Source of the DNA: JALYYC01 sp039922495
GTDB taxonomy: Bacteria > Chloroflexota > Dormibacteria > CF-121
Length of the DNA: 64,000 nucleotides
Reading direction: 5' to 3'
NCBI GenBank assembly: GCA_039922495.1
Contig: JBDTEO010000022.1
Coordinates: 9,390 to 73,389 of the forward strand
Numbering within the stretch: position 1 is the stretch's first letter; the number at the start of each line of letters is the position of its first letter. A program made the position numbers and the translations under genes. The notes beneath the pieces were generated by a model. The model worked only from the letters and a program-made list of their open reading frames with translations, ran no database searches and was not told where the DNA came from. Below are positions 15,497 through 24,671 of this stretch, piece after piece.

Positions 15497-17152
15497 ATGA
15501 GACGACTCTCACATGGCAGGTCGACAATGCTGGGCGTCGCGATGGCGCTCTGTCTGGTTGTGCTGAACGCCTGTGGTAACAACTCGAGCAACGCCGGATC
15601 TGGCGGCGGCACGTTGACGATCCAGGGTGACTCAGGAAATCCTACCCTGGTCGAGAACTTCAATCCGTTCGCTGGCTCCGCATTGCACGGTGTGAATCTG
15701 ATCTATGAGCCGCTCGAGATTCCGAGCCCGATCGACGGCAGCTACACGCCGTTCCTCGCCAGCAGCTTCAAGTTCACCGACCCGAAGACGCTCGTGTATA
15801 CCATCCGGCAAAACGTCAAGTGGAGCGACGGCAAGGACTTCAGCCCCGCCGATGTGGTCTTCACTTTCAATCTGCTCAAGAAGTACCCCGCGCTGGATAC
15901 CAAAGCGGTCTGGCAGCAGATCAGTTCAGTTGAAACTAGCGGCAATGATGTCACGATGACTTTCACCACCCCGAATGTCCCCTTCGCCATCTCCATCGCC
16001 CAGACTCCGATCGTGCCTCAGCACCTGTGGTCGAGCATGGCCGATCCGGAGAAGACCGCGAACACTCACCCGGTGGGGACCGGACCCTACAAGCTTGACG
16101 CCTTCGCGCCGACGCAGTACACGCTCAAGAAGAACACCAGTTACTGGCAGGCCGACAAAATCGCGGCTGACGAGGTCGTCTTCCCGGCGCAGGCCAGCAA
16201 TCAGAGCACCAACCAGCTGGACGTCGTCAGCGGCAAGTTCGACTGGTCCTACAATTTCCTGCCCGATGTCAAGACGACCTACGTGGCCAAAGACCCGGCC
16301 CATAACCAATACTGGTTCCCCGCGGGTGGCACGATCGGCCTGTATCTCAACCTGACCAAGAAGCCCTATAGCGATGTCAACTTCCGCAAGGGCATCTCGA
16401 TGGCGCTGGACCGCACGACGATCGCGACCAAAGCCGTCAACGGTTATCTGGATCAGGCCAGCATGTCGGGGCTGATCCTGCCGAACCTCAAGAAGTGGCT
16501 CGACCCGAGCCTGCCAAACCAGGGCCTAGTTGCACAGAACGCGGCAGGCGCGCAGACGGCCTTCGCCCAAGCTGGTTACCACATGTCTGGTGCCAAGCTG
16601 GTCGGCAGCAACGGGAAGCAGGTCACGATGACGATCGTCATGCCGGGGAACTTCAGCGACTGGGTCGCGGCGGCCAAGGAAGTCGTGAACCAGCTGGGCG
16701 CCGTCGGAATCGCCGCCTCGTTGGACCTGCCGCAGTACGCGCAGTACTCCTCGACGATCCAGGCCGGGACGTTTGATGCCGCGATCGGCGGCTTTGGCGG
16801 CAGCGGCGATCCTTACACCGATTTCAGCCTCGCGCTGAACAGCAGCTTCGCCACCCCGGTGAACACGCCCACCGCGAACAACTTCGAGCGGTTCAAGGAC
16901 CCGGCGGTCGACCAGGCTCTGGCCACACTGGCCTCGTCCACCGATCAGTCAGCACAGCAGCAGGCGACCTACACGCTGGAGCAAGCGATGTACAACAAGG
17001 TGCCGATCGTGCTGATGTACTACGGCGGAAGCTGGGGTCTGTTCTCGACCAAGCGTTTCACCGGTTGGCCGTCCGCTTCCAATCCGTACACCCTGCCAAC
17101 CAACTACAACAACTCGCTGCTGACCGTCGTGACCCACATCACCAAGGCGTAG
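15497..17152 (+). CDS. Oligopeptide/oligosaccharide ABC transporter substrate-binding lipoprotein
   Basis: 551-residue family 5 extracellular solute-binding protein (DppA/OppA fold). The lipoprotein signal ends LVVLNAC with the modified Cys at residue 26. Family landmarks are NFNPFAGSALHGVNLIYEPL, FSPADVVFTFNLLKKYP, HPVGTGPYKLDAFAP, NLTKKPYSDVNFRKGISMALDR and a C-terminal IVLMYYGGSWGLF. GAGGAGAAG upstream of ATG 15497 is a good ribosome site. This fold binds peptides or oligosaccharides; the LacI regulator and glycosidases around it favour an oligosaccharide. Confidence 0.9.
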   Translation: MRRLSHGRSTMLGVAMALCLVVLNACGNNSSNAGSGGGTLTIQGDSGNPTLVENFNPFAGSALHGVNLIYEPLEIPSPIDGSYTPFLASSFKFTDPKTLVYTIRQNVKWSDGKDFSPADVVFTFNLLKKYPALDTKAVWQQISSVETSGNDVTMTFTTPNVPFAISIAQTPIVPQHLWSSMADPEKTANTHPVGTGPYKLDAFAPTQYTLKKNTSYWQADKIAADEVVFPAQASNQSTNQLDVVSGKFDWSYNFLPDVKTTYVAKDPAHNQYWFPAGGTIGLYLNLTKKPYSDVNFRKGISMALDRTTIATKAVNGYLDQASMSGLILPNLKKWLDPSLPNQGLVAQNAAGAQTAFAQAGYHMSGAKLVGSNGKQVTMTIVMPGNFSDWVAAAKEVVNQLGAVGIAASLDLPQYAQYSSTIQAGTFDAAIGGFGGSGDPYTDFSLALNSSFATPVNTPTANNFERFKDPAVDQALATLASSTDQSAQQQATYTLEQAMYNKVPIVLMYYGGSWGLFSTKRFTGWPSASNPYTLPTNYNNSLLTVVTHITKA

Positions 17153-17182
17153 ACATGTTCCCCGGTAAAACGCGACGGACTC

Positions 17183-17206
17183 ATGGCGGGCGTCCGAGCC
17201 CGCCAT
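17183..17206 (+). other. Stem-loop between substrate-binding protein and permease
   Basis: ATGGCGGGC, 6-base loop, GCCCGCCAT: a perfect 9-bp stem in the 67-base gap after the binding-protein gene, without a T-run. Such stems commonly protect the 3' end of the binding-protein message or attenuate the permease genes. Confidence 0.6.
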
Positions 17207-17219
17207 ACCGTGGCGAGCA

Positions 17220-18206
17220 ATGAGATATCTCGTCCGCAAGTCGGCGCTGTTTGTGGTCACCCTCTGGGGGGCAATTACCCTGAATTTTCTTTTGCCGAGG
17301 CTGATGCCGGGTTCACCGGTGGACGCAGCGCTGGCCAGGCTCGCGTCCAGCGGGGTGCCGATCACAAACGCCGAACGGGCGGCCGTCGAGATCCAACTCG
17401 GCTCGCCGCACGCCGGCCTGCTGAGCCAGTACTGGGACTATCTGGCAGGCATCGTGCATCTCAACTTCGGCAGCTCGTACTCGTTCCCGAGTGAGACGGT
17501 CGCGCAGACCATCGGCAAAGCCGCCCCATGGACCCTCGGCCTCGTCGGCGTGACCACGATCGTGGCGTTCGTCATCGGAACTCTGCTGGGCGTGTATGCA
17601 GGCTGGCGGCGCGGCAAGCCCGCGGACACATCGGTCACCCTCGGCGCAACCTTCTTCGCCGCATTCCCGCCCTTCTGGCTCGGACTGTTGCTGCTATACG
17701 TGCTGGCATTCAAGTACGGCTGGTTTCCAATCAAGGGTGGCTACAACCCCGGCGAGACGCCGAATCTGAGCCCGTCGTTTCTCGCGGACGCCGTCTACCA
17801 CAGTGTTCTCCCGGCGCTGACCCTGGCGGTGACGACACTTTCCGGCTGGGTCTTTGGCATGCGCAACAACATGATCAATACCCTGAGCGAGGACTACATC
17901 ACGTTTGCTGAAGCCAACGGGCTGCGCACCCGAACGATCGCGCTGCTCTACGCGGCGCGTAACGCGATTCTGCCCAACGTCACCGCGTTCGGCCTCTCAT
18001 TGGGTGCCGTGGTCGGCGGGTCGGTCCTGGTCGAGGGCATCTTCAGCTATCCCGGTCTGGGCAACCTGCTCTACGTCGCCGTGTCCAACCACGACTTCCC
18101 GTTGATGCAGGCACTGTTCCTTGTCATCACCGTGAGCATGTTGGTTGCCATCTTTGTCGTCGACCTGCTCTACGTGCGTCTTGATCCGCGGGTACGACAA
18201 CAATGA
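17220..18206 (+). CDS. ABC transporter permease (DppB/OppB type)
   Basis: 328-residue permease with six helices. Landmarks are RYLVRKSALFVVTLWGAITLNFLLPRLMPGSP at the N-terminus, PPFWLGLLLLYVLAFKYGWFP and the EAA loop for ATPase contact (FAEANGLRTRTIALLYAARNAILPNVTAFG). The final LFLVITVSMLVAIFVVDLLYVRLDPRVR is diagnostic of the DppB family. The gene follows the stem-loop and overlaps the second permease gene by 4 bases. Confidence 0.92.
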   Translation: MRYLVRKSALFVVTLWGAITLNFLLPRLMPGSPVDAALARLASSGVPITNAERAAVEIQLGSPHAGLLSQYWDYLAGIVHLNFGSSYSFPSETVAQTIGKAAPWTLGLVGVTTIVAFVIGTLLGVYAGWRRGKPADTSVTLGATFFAAFPPFWLGLLLLYVLAFKYGWFPIKGGYNPGETPNLSPSFLADAVYHSVLPALTLAVTTLSGWVFGMRNNMINTLSEDYITFAEANGLRTRTIALLYAARNAILPNVTAFGLSLGAVVGGSVLVEGIFSYPGLGNLLYVAVSNHDFPLMQALFLVITVSMLVAIFVVDLLYVRLDPRVRQQ

Positions 18207-19144
18207 GCATCGTCACTCCCGTTCCGCCGCCCACGGTTCCCGGCACCGAGGTCAAAATCCCGATTCGACAGGCTGGTCCTGTTCCGGGGCCATTACGTTT
18301 CTTGAGCCGCTCGCTGCTGACGCTCTGGAGCAATCGGAAGGCCCGCATCGGCCTGGTCATTCTCGGCCTAGATATCCTGGTGGCCGTTCTGGCGTCGCTG
18401 ATCGCGCCACACTCGCCAACCGCGACGACGTTCACCCCCTATTTGGGCCCGAATGCCACCAACTGGTTTGGTACCACCGGCAACGGCCAGGACGTTTTCT
18501 CCCAGATGATCTTCGGCGCGCGGATCTCCTTGCTGGTCGGACTTGTGGCGGGAGGGGTGGCCACGCTCGTGGCGGTGACGATCGGCCTCGTCGCTGGGTA
18601 CCGGCCAGGCCCCGTCGACGAAGTGCTCAGCTTTGTGACCAACCTGGCGCTCGTGATTCCCGGCCTGCCACTGATGTTCATCCTGGCCGCGTACCTGAAG
18701 AGCCGGTCGGTGTGGACCATCGTCCTGGTGGTCGCGTTCACCAGCTGGGCCACCGGCGCGCGAGTTATCCGCAGCCAGGCCTCGACGCTGCGCACCCGCG
18801 AGTTTGTGACCTCAGCGGTGTTCTCCGGTGAAGGCCTCTTTCGGGTCGTGTTCCGGGAGATCCTTCCGAATATGACCTCGCTCGTCGCGGGCAGCTTCTT
18901 CGCCGCGGCAACCGCCGCCGTGATGGCCGAGGCCAGCCTGGAGTTTCTCGGACTTGGCGACCCCAATACCGTTAGCTGGGGGACGATCCTGTACTACGCT
19001 CAGCAACAGAACGCGCTTTTGACCGGCCAGTGGGTGATGATCTTCGCTCCCGGCCTGGCGATCGCCCTACTGGCACTGTCGTTCACGCTCGTTAACTTCG
19101 GCGTCGACGCCCTTTCCAACCCGCGACTCAGGGAGAAGTCATGA
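18203..19144 (+). CDS. ABC transporter permease (DppC/OppC type)
   Basis: 313-residue partner permease. It has the DppC-type N-terminal helix (SNRKARIGLVILGLDILVAVLASLIAPHSP), the periplasmic segment TNWFGTTGNGQDVFSQMIFGARISL and the helix VGLVAGGVATLVAVTIGLVAGYRPG. The EAA loop is SAVFSGEGLFRVVFREILPNMTSLV, followed by EASLEFLGLGDPNTVSWGTIL. Overlap with both neighbours (ATGA) indicates one transcript. The first ~30 residues are a Pro-rich cytosolic extension. Confidence 0.92.
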   Translation: MSIVTPVPPPTVPGTEVKIPIRQAGPVPGPLRFLSRSLLTLWSNRKARIGLVILGLDILVAVLASLIAPHSPTATTFTPYLGPNATNWFGTTGNGQDVFSQMIFGARISLLVGLVAGGVATLVAVTIGLVAGYRPGPVDEVLSFVTNLALVIPGLPLMFILAAYLKSRSVWTIVLVVAFTSWATGARVIRSQASTLRTREFVTSAVFSGEGLFRVVFREILPNMTSLVAGSFFAAATAAVMAEASLEFLGLGDPNTVSWGTILYYAQQQNALLTGQWVMIFAPGLAIALLALSFTLVNFGVDALSNPRLREKS

Positions 19145-20175
19145 CCCTCCTGGACGTGAAAGGCGTCAACGTCGTCTACGAGCCCAGCCGCGGCACACGG
19201 ATCTGGTCGGTGCGCGATGTTGACGTCGAACTGAAGCAGGGCGAGTTCGCCGGGCTGGTCGGCGAGTCAGGGTGCGGAAAGTCGACGCTCGGCTTCGCGC
19301 TGACGAGGATGCTGCGCGCGCCGGCCCGGTTGGAGAACGGAGTGATCCGGTTCGACGGTGTCGATGTGGCCAGCCTGACTGGCGAGGCGTTGCGGCGGCA
19401 GCGACGCAACGGCTTCGCGATCGTCCTGCAGAGCGGCATGAACGCGCTCAACCCGGTGCGCAACGTCGAGCATCATTTTGGTGACATTCTCAAGGCGCAC
19501 GTCCGGTCGGGCGAGCATTACCCGGCTGCGGCCGTCCGGCGCCGCGGTGCGGAGTTGCTTGGGAAAGTTGGTCTCGAAGCCGGCGTGTTAGGCAAATTCC
19601 CGTTCGAGCTGTCCGGCGGCATGCGTCAGCGGGTCTCGATCGCGATGGCGCTCGCGCTCGAGCCCCGGATGATCGTCTTCGACGAGCCGACAACGGCACT
19701 AGACGTCATCGTGCAGAAGGCCGTGATGAAGACCATCCAGGATCTGCAACGCGACAATCAGTTCAGCGCGATTCTGATCAGTCACGACCTGGGGATCGTG
19801 CTCGAGGCCACCAACCGAGTGATGGTGATGTACGCCGGTCGGATCGTCGAGGACCAACCATCGAAAGAGCTGGTGGGTGGGTTGCATCATCCGTACACGG
19901 AAGCGCTTCTCCGTTGCTATGCGGACCCGCGCGCGGAAGAGATCCATCTGGCGGGGATTCCCGGCACGCCGCCTGACCTGTCGCTGCCCCAATCCGGCTG
20001 TTCCTTCGCGCCGCGGTGCCCGCTGGTGCAGGACATCTGCTGGAAGGTGGACCCGCCACTGGCACCGCTGGGCCACGGGCTGGCCGCCTGCCATGTCAGG
20101 GCACCGTCTGACAAGGTCCCAGGCGCAAAGGCGGTGGCCGCGAAAGTGGCGGCCAGCAAGGTTGCGGCGACATGA
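19141..20175 (+). CDS. ABC transporter ATP-binding protein (DppD/OppD type)
   Basis: 344 residues. Walker A GESGCGKST (about residues 40-48), signature SGGMRQRVSIA, Walker B MIVFDEPTTALD and an H-loop in ILISHDLG are intact. The C-terminal oligopeptide-ABC extension carries the Cys-rich motif CSFAPRCPLVQDIC that binds an iron-sulfur cluster in some homologues. The last ~15 residues are an Ala/Lys repeat (KAVAAKVAASKVAA). It overlaps both adjacent genes. Confidence 0.92.
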   Translation: MTLLDVKGVNVVYEPSRGTRIWSVRDVDVELKQGEFAGLVGESGCGKSTLGFALTRMLRAPARLENGVIRFDGVDVASLTGEALRRQRRNGFAIVLQSGMNALNPVRNVEHHFGDILKAHVRSGEHYPAAAVRRRGAELLGKVGLEAGVLGKFPFELSGGMRQRVSIAMALALEPRMIVFDEPTTALDVIVQKAVMKTIQDLQRDNQFSAILISHDLGIVLEATNRVMVMYAGRIVEDQPSKELVGGLHHPYTEALLRCYADPRAEEIHLAGIPGTPPDLSLPQSGCSFAPRCPLVQDICWKVDPPLAPLGHGLAACHVRAPSDKVPGAKAVAAKVAASKVAAT

Positions 20176-21026
20176 CACAGATGCCAAACGGGCAATCGGC
20201 GCAGGGGAAGGCCAGTTCGGTCCCGCCCGTTGTCATCGACGGGGTTTCGAAGATTTATCGCCTGCGCGGGCGCGGCAGCGGAACGTTCACCGCGGTCGAT
20301 AACGTGTCCTTCACCATTCCGCCTGGATCAGCCATCGGCCTGGTCGGGGCGAGCGGCAGCGGCAAGAGCACGCTCGCCAAAATGATCACCGGCTCGGAGC
20401 GGCCTACCTCTGGATCGATCAAGTTCGGCGACCTCGCGGTGGAGAACCTGAGCTCCAGCGAGCTGCGGAAATACCACGGCCGTGCGCAAATGGTGTTCCA
20501 GGATCCGTACGCTGCGCTCAACCCGCTGCACACGGTCGCCTACACTGTCACGCGTCCCTTGCAGAATTTCCTCGGCATGTCCGCCGCTCAAGCCAGGGAC
20601 CGCGTCCTCGAGTTGCTCGAGACGGTTGGGCTGACGCCGCCCAGCCAGTACGCGGGCAAGTTGCCGCATCAACTCTCCGGTGGCCAGCGGCAGCGCGTCG
20701 TCATCGCCCGCGCGCTGGCCTGCGACCCGGAGCTGGTGGTGGCCGACGAACCGGTCTCGATGCTGGATGTGTCGCTGCGCGCCGGCGTGCTAAAGCTGCT
20801 GGCCGACCTGCGCGCGAAACGAGGGCTGAGCCTGCTTTATATAACGCACGATTTGCTCGGCGCGCGGGTGATCAGCGACGAGATCCTTGTCCTGCACCAA
20901 GGAAAAGTCGTCGAGCAGGGCCCGACGAAATACGTCCTGCAGCATCCAAAACACGAGTACACGATGCAGCTACTCGACGCGGTGGCCACCCCATTCGCGG
21001 CCGTCAGCGCGGGTCCGAACCATTGA
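20172..21026 (+). CDS. ABC transporter ATP-binding protein (DppF/OppF type)
   Basis: 284 residues. Walker A GASGSGKST (about residues 59-67), Q-loop MVFQDPYAALNP, signature LSGGQRQRVVIA, Walker B LVVADEPVSMLD and H-loop ITHDLLG are all intact. It lacks the Cys-rich C-terminal extension of its partner, as is common for DppF proteins. It is the last transporter gene; 67 bases separate it from the secreted glycoamylase-fold gene, with no terminator seen between. Confidence 0.92.
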   Translation: MTQMPNGQSAQGKASSVPPVVIDGVSKIYRLRGRGSGTFTAVDNVSFTIPPGSAIGLVGASGSGKSTLAKMITGSERPTSGSIKFGDLAVENLSSSELRKYHGRAQMVFQDPYAALNPLHTVAYTVTRPLQNFLGMSAAQARDRVLELLETVGLTPPSQYAGKLPHQLSGGQRQRVVIARALACDPELVVADEPVSMLDVSLRAGVLKLLADLRAKRGLSLLYITHDLLGARVISDEILVLHQGKVVEQGPTKYVLQHPKHEYTMQLLDAVATPFAAVSAGPNH

Positions 21027-21093
21027 GTGGAATTCTGCGGCGGCACAGCAAGGCATCGCCATAACCGGGTTTGAAGGGCTAAGGAGGTCTCGA

Positions 21094-22662
21094 ATGCGCA
21101 GGGTGCGATCTTTCAGCGTGCTCATGGGGTTGTTATTGGTCGTGGCGGGCCTTTCCAGTCCGGTCATGGCCAACGCCGCCAGCCACCCTGTGGCTGCCGG
21201 CTGCAGTCCGGATCGCACCGTTCCGAACTGCAGCGGGCTGACCGAGCAGCAGCGCGCGAACCTGGAGGCGATCGCGCGGGACACCTGGCCCTTCTTCGAT
21301 GCCGATAACGATCCGCCGACGCACCTGCCGATGGACAACATCGGCTTTCGCGGCGCGCCCGCGCAGGGGCACTACACATCCCCGACCAACATTGGCATGT
21401 ATTTCTGGGGCGTCGTGGTGGCCAGGGATCTGCACTTCATCAATCACCAGGGCGCCCTGACCCGTGCGTCGGCGACCCTGGCGGCCGTCGAGCGGCTTGA
21501 TAAGTGGCACGGCTTTCTCTACAGCTGGTATTCGACCCAGACCGGACACCGGATTGCGGGGCCGCAAAATCCGGGTGAGGCGGGCTTCGAAGACCAGCAG
21601 GGTTCGCCGCCCAAGGGCGCTTTCCTGTCTGCTGTCGATAACGGCTGGTACATCGCCGGGCTGATCCTCGTGCGCCAGGCGTTTACAGAACTGGCCGACC
21701 GTGCGACCGCGTTGATCAATGGGACGAACTCGGCCCAGGGCACACAGGGGACGCACGGATTCGGGATTTTTTATGACAATGGGCCGCAGGATCCCACGCC
21801 GAACCAGTCACCCACGGGTCAGCAATTCGGCGGCTATATCGCCGACGTCGGGCCGGCGGGATTTCACTACGGCTTGCTGAACACCGAAACGCGGATCGGC
21901 GCCTACGTCGGGATCGGGACGCATACCATGCCGGGTGATGTCTGGTGGCGAACCTGGCGGACGCTGCCGCGCAGCTTCGATTGGCAGGGCCAGCCGCCGC
22001 AACCGGTGCCGCCGACGATTGTCCGCTATCGCGATCCGCAGTCGGGCAAGATCTTCAACGTCGACGAGGCGCACTACAACTGGCCGCTCGTGACCGGCAT
22101 CCCGTTCGTCCCGAGCTGGGGTGGGAGCCAGTTCGAATCGTTGATGGACCCGCTCGCGATTCCCGAAGCACAATGGGGCCCGCGTAGCTTCGGCATCAAC
22201 GATCTCCGTTGGAGCCAGGCCCAAATCGCTTACGAGACCAGCCGCGGCTACCCGGTGTGGGGCATGTCGCCATCGAGTACGGCCGACGACACCGGCGGCT
22301 ACGATGCCTGGGGCAACCAGCGGCTGGCCTCGAATACCAATTGCTGCCCCTACCGCGAAGGAACGGTCACGCCACACGCGAGCTTCATCGCGCTGCCATT
22401 CGTGCCGCAGCAGGCTTACGAGAACATCCAAAAGATGCGCTCGCTCTATCCCGATGTCTATGGCCCGTACGGCTTCTACGATGCATTGAATCCGCGGACC
22501 GGTCAGGTCGGACATCGGTATCTGGTGCTTGATGAGGGCATGCTCTTCGCCGGCCTTTTCGATGTCCTGCAGCACGACGGCCTCCAGAAGTACTACGCGA
22601 GGGACCCGATCATCAAGGCTGACCAGCCCTATCTCTCGATGGAAACCTTCACGGTCAATTAG
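21094..22662 (+). CDS. Secreted glucoamylase-fold protein (PF10091-like)
   Basis: 522 residues with a signal peptide ending near MANAASH. The mature protein resembles the glycoamylase (PF10091) domain: ARDTWPFFDADNDPPTHLPMDN, SPTNIGMYFWGVVVARDLHFI, LDKWHGFLYSWYSTQTG, FLSAVDNGWYIAGLILVRQAF and a late VWGMSPSS...GGYDAWG and YRYLVLDEGM-like segment (HRYLVLDEGMLFAGL). Relatives include GH144 endo-beta-1,2-glucanases and the glycoamylase module of cyclic beta-1,2-glucan synthases, so a beta-glucan substrate is plausible. AAGGAGG lies 7 bases before ATG 21094. Location after the ABC importer suggests it frees oligosaccharides for that importer. Confidence 0.8.
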   Translation: MRRVRSFSVLMGLLLVVAGLSSPVMANAASHPVAAGCSPDRTVPNCSGLTEQQRANLEAIARDTWPFFDADNDPPTHLPMDNIGFRGAPAQGHYTSPTNIGMYFWGVVVARDLHFINHQGALTRASATLAAVERLDKWHGFLYSWYSTQTGHRIAGPQNPGEAGFEDQQGSPPKGAFLSAVDNGWYIAGLILVRQAFTELADRATALINGTNSAQGTQGTHGFGIFYDNGPQDPTPNQSPTGQQFGGYIADVGPAGFHYGLLNTETRIGAYVGIGTHTMPGDVWWRTWRTLPRSFDWQGQPPQPVPPTIVRYRDPQSGKIFNVDEAHYNWPLVTGIPFVPSWGGSQFESLMDPLAIPEAQWGPRSFGINDLRWSQAQIAYETSRGYPVWGMSPSSTADDTGGYDAWGNQRLASNTNCCPYREGTVTPHASFIALPFVPQQAYENIQKMRSLYPDVYGPYGFYDALNPRTGQVGHRYLVLDEGMLFAGLFDVLQHDGLQKYYARDPIIKADQPYLSMETFTVN

Positions 22663-22666
22663 TAGC

Positions 22667-24529
22667 GTGACGACGCAAGGGCAGCCGCAGCCCGGGAAGC
22701 AGGAGGCGGCTGCCCGCCTCGATTGGGAGCGCCGGATCGGCCGGCGGCGCGAGTCTGTTGCCGCCCAGATTGCCGAGCAGCTGCCGCCACCCAGCGAGGT
22801 TCGGGCCGACGGTGGGGGAGGGCAGGTGACGATACGCTGGCACCCCGTGACGGGGGCGGCCGGCTACGTCGTCCAGCGCGCGACGAAGCGCGAGGGACCG
22901 TTCCAGACGATCGACAACGGCGGTGGCGACGTGCTCGCCGTCCCGGGACCGTCCTATGCCGATACCACGGGTCAGCCGGGTGTGGCGGCCTGGTACGCCG
23001 TGGCATCGCTGGCGTCGGCCGATGGCGCCCACGGAGAGCTCTCGATCCCGGTCCGCGCGGCGTCGACCACCACTGCGGGGGCGATCGACCTGCGTATTGA
23101 CGCGGCCGCGATCGTGAAGCCGCTGGCCAGGCCATGGCACATGGTCGGATCGGAGCATCTCGCGCAACTGTTCTACGGAACCAACGACCATGGCATCGAG
23201 GTCGGTGCCGAATTCTCGCGGTCGCTGTCGATCGGCAAAGCCCAGCTCGGGACTGATCGGGTTCGCGCTCACGGGGTGCTGCTGGATGAGCTCGGCGTCT
23301 ATAGCGAGCCCGATGGGCGACCGCATTACGACTTTTCGGGGGTGGACCGCATCTATGACACCCTCCTGTCGCTCGGCCTTCGGCCGGTGATCGAGCTGTC
23401 GTTCATGCCGCGGGCGCTCGCCGCCAACCCTGAGGCCACCGTCTTTACGTATCGGGCGATCGTGTCGCCCCCAAAGGATTACGCCCGATGGGCGGGGCTG
23501 GTGCGCGCTCTCGCCAGCCATCTGGTCGAGCGGTATGGCATCCGGGAGGTCGCCGAGTGGGGATTCGAGGTGTGGAACGAGCCCAACCTCGAACCCTTCT
23601 GGTCGGGCACTCGGGAGGAGTACTTCCGGCTCTACGACGAGGCGGCTGCGGCGATCAAGGCCGTCGATCCGCGCCTCAAGGTGGGCGGCCCGGCCACCGC
23701 TGCCGCGGGATGGATTGGCGACTTCGCGGCTCACCTCGTCGAGTCCGGCGCGCCAGTGGATTTTCTCGCTACTCACACGTACGGCAACCTGCCGCTGGAC
23801 GTCGCGGCCACGGCGGTCCAGGCCGGCCTGCCGCCATGCCCCGTCTGGTGGACTGAGTGGGGCGTCAGCCCGACCCACTTTGCCCGGATCAACGACTCGG
23901 TGCTCGGCGCCCCGTTTGTTCTGCATGGCATGTTCTCGGCGATGGACCGGGCCGAGTACCTGGCGTACTGGGTGATCTCCGATCATTTCGAAGAGCTGGG
24001 CCAGCCGCCGCGCCTGTTGCACGGCGGCTTCGGGCTGCTGACGGTCGGCAACCTTCGGAAACCGCGGTTCTGGGCGCTCCGGATGCTCGAGATGCTCGGT
24101 CCCCAGCGTCTGGCCGTGGCGATCTCGGGGGACGGTGCCGAGTCTCTGGTGCAGGCTATCGCCACCCGGGGGCCCTCTAGGCTCATCCAGATCCTGATCT
24201 GGAACGGCACCCTCGACCAGACCAAGCAGGACGGGGATCCTCGGCTGACCCGTCGCATCAGGCTACGAGTCGACGGTCTGCCGGCGGCACGCTACCGGCG
24301 AGAGCACCTGCGGGTGGACCGGGAGCACTCGAACATTGGCCAGACGTGGGCCGCCCTGGGGTCCCCGGATTGGCCTGACGCCGCCGGCTGGGTGCGCCTG
24401 CAGGCGGCGGACCGCCTGGAGGAACTGGAACCATCTGGCGTGCTCGAGACGGACGCCGGGGCAATGTCCCTGGATTTTGATTTGCCAATGCCGGGGGCCT
24501 CCCTGGTCAGGCTGGCGCCAGTCCCGTAG
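22667..24529 (+). CDS. GH39-type glycoside hydrolase with N-terminal Fn3-like domain
   Basis: 620-residue enzyme without a signal peptide, so probably cytosolic. Residues ~45-130 form a fibronectin-III-like domain (GQVTIRWHPVTGAAGYVVQRAT). The (beta/alpha)8 catalytic domain resembles GH39 beta-xylosidase: GVDRIYDTLLSLGLRPVIELSFMP, then WGFEVWNEPNL with the acid/base Glu305, and WWTEWGVS with the likely nucleophile Glu397. A beta-rich C-terminal domain follows. The start is GTG 22667, 4 bases after the preceding stop. Together with the importer it would hydrolyse imported beta-xylosides or related oligosaccharides; the exact sugar is not determined by the motifs. Confidence 0.85.
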   Translation: MTTQGQPQPGKQEAAARLDWERRIGRRRESVAAQIAEQLPPPSEVRADGGGGQVTIRWHPVTGAAGYVVQRATKREGPFQTIDNGGGDVLAVPGPSYADTTGQPGVAAWYAVASLASADGAHGELSIPVRAASTTTAGAIDLRIDAAAIVKPLARPWHMVGSEHLAQLFYGTNDHGIEVGAEFSRSLSIGKAQLGTDRVRAHGVLLDELGVYSEPDGRPHYDFSGVDRIYDTLLSLGLRPVIELSFMPRALAANPEATVFTYRAIVSPPKDYARWAGLVRALASHLVERYGIREVAEWGFEVWNEPNLEPFWSGTREEYFRLYDEAAAAIKAVDPRLKVGGPATAAAGWIGDFAAHLVESGAPVDFLATHTYGNLPLDVAATAVQAGLPPCPVWWTEWGVSPTHFARINDSVLGAPFVLHGMFSAMDRAEYLAYWVISDHFEELGQPPRLLHGGFGLLTVGNLRKPRFWALRMLEMLGPQRLAVAISGDGAESLVQAIATRGPSRLIQILIWNGTLDQTKQDGDPRLTRRIRLRVDGLPAARYRREHLRVDREHSNIGQTWAALGSPDWPDAAGWVRLQAADRLEELEPSGVLETDAGAMSLDFDLPMPGASLVRLAPVP

Positions 24530-24671
24530 GCAAACGCCTGTTCGAGACGGATTCCCGAGAGGAAAGCTGGACGGCGACGTTATACGGCTGGCATTATTTG
24601 ATTGGAAGGGGTCGCGTTGACCGCGCAGCTCCGGGGAGCGCGCCTATCCTGCCAAGGGAAGTAGATGACGT

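Noticed and set aside
22655..24022. 455-codon minus-strand frame opposite GH39
   Set aside because: No homology-like segments; the sense strand carries intact catalytic motifs.
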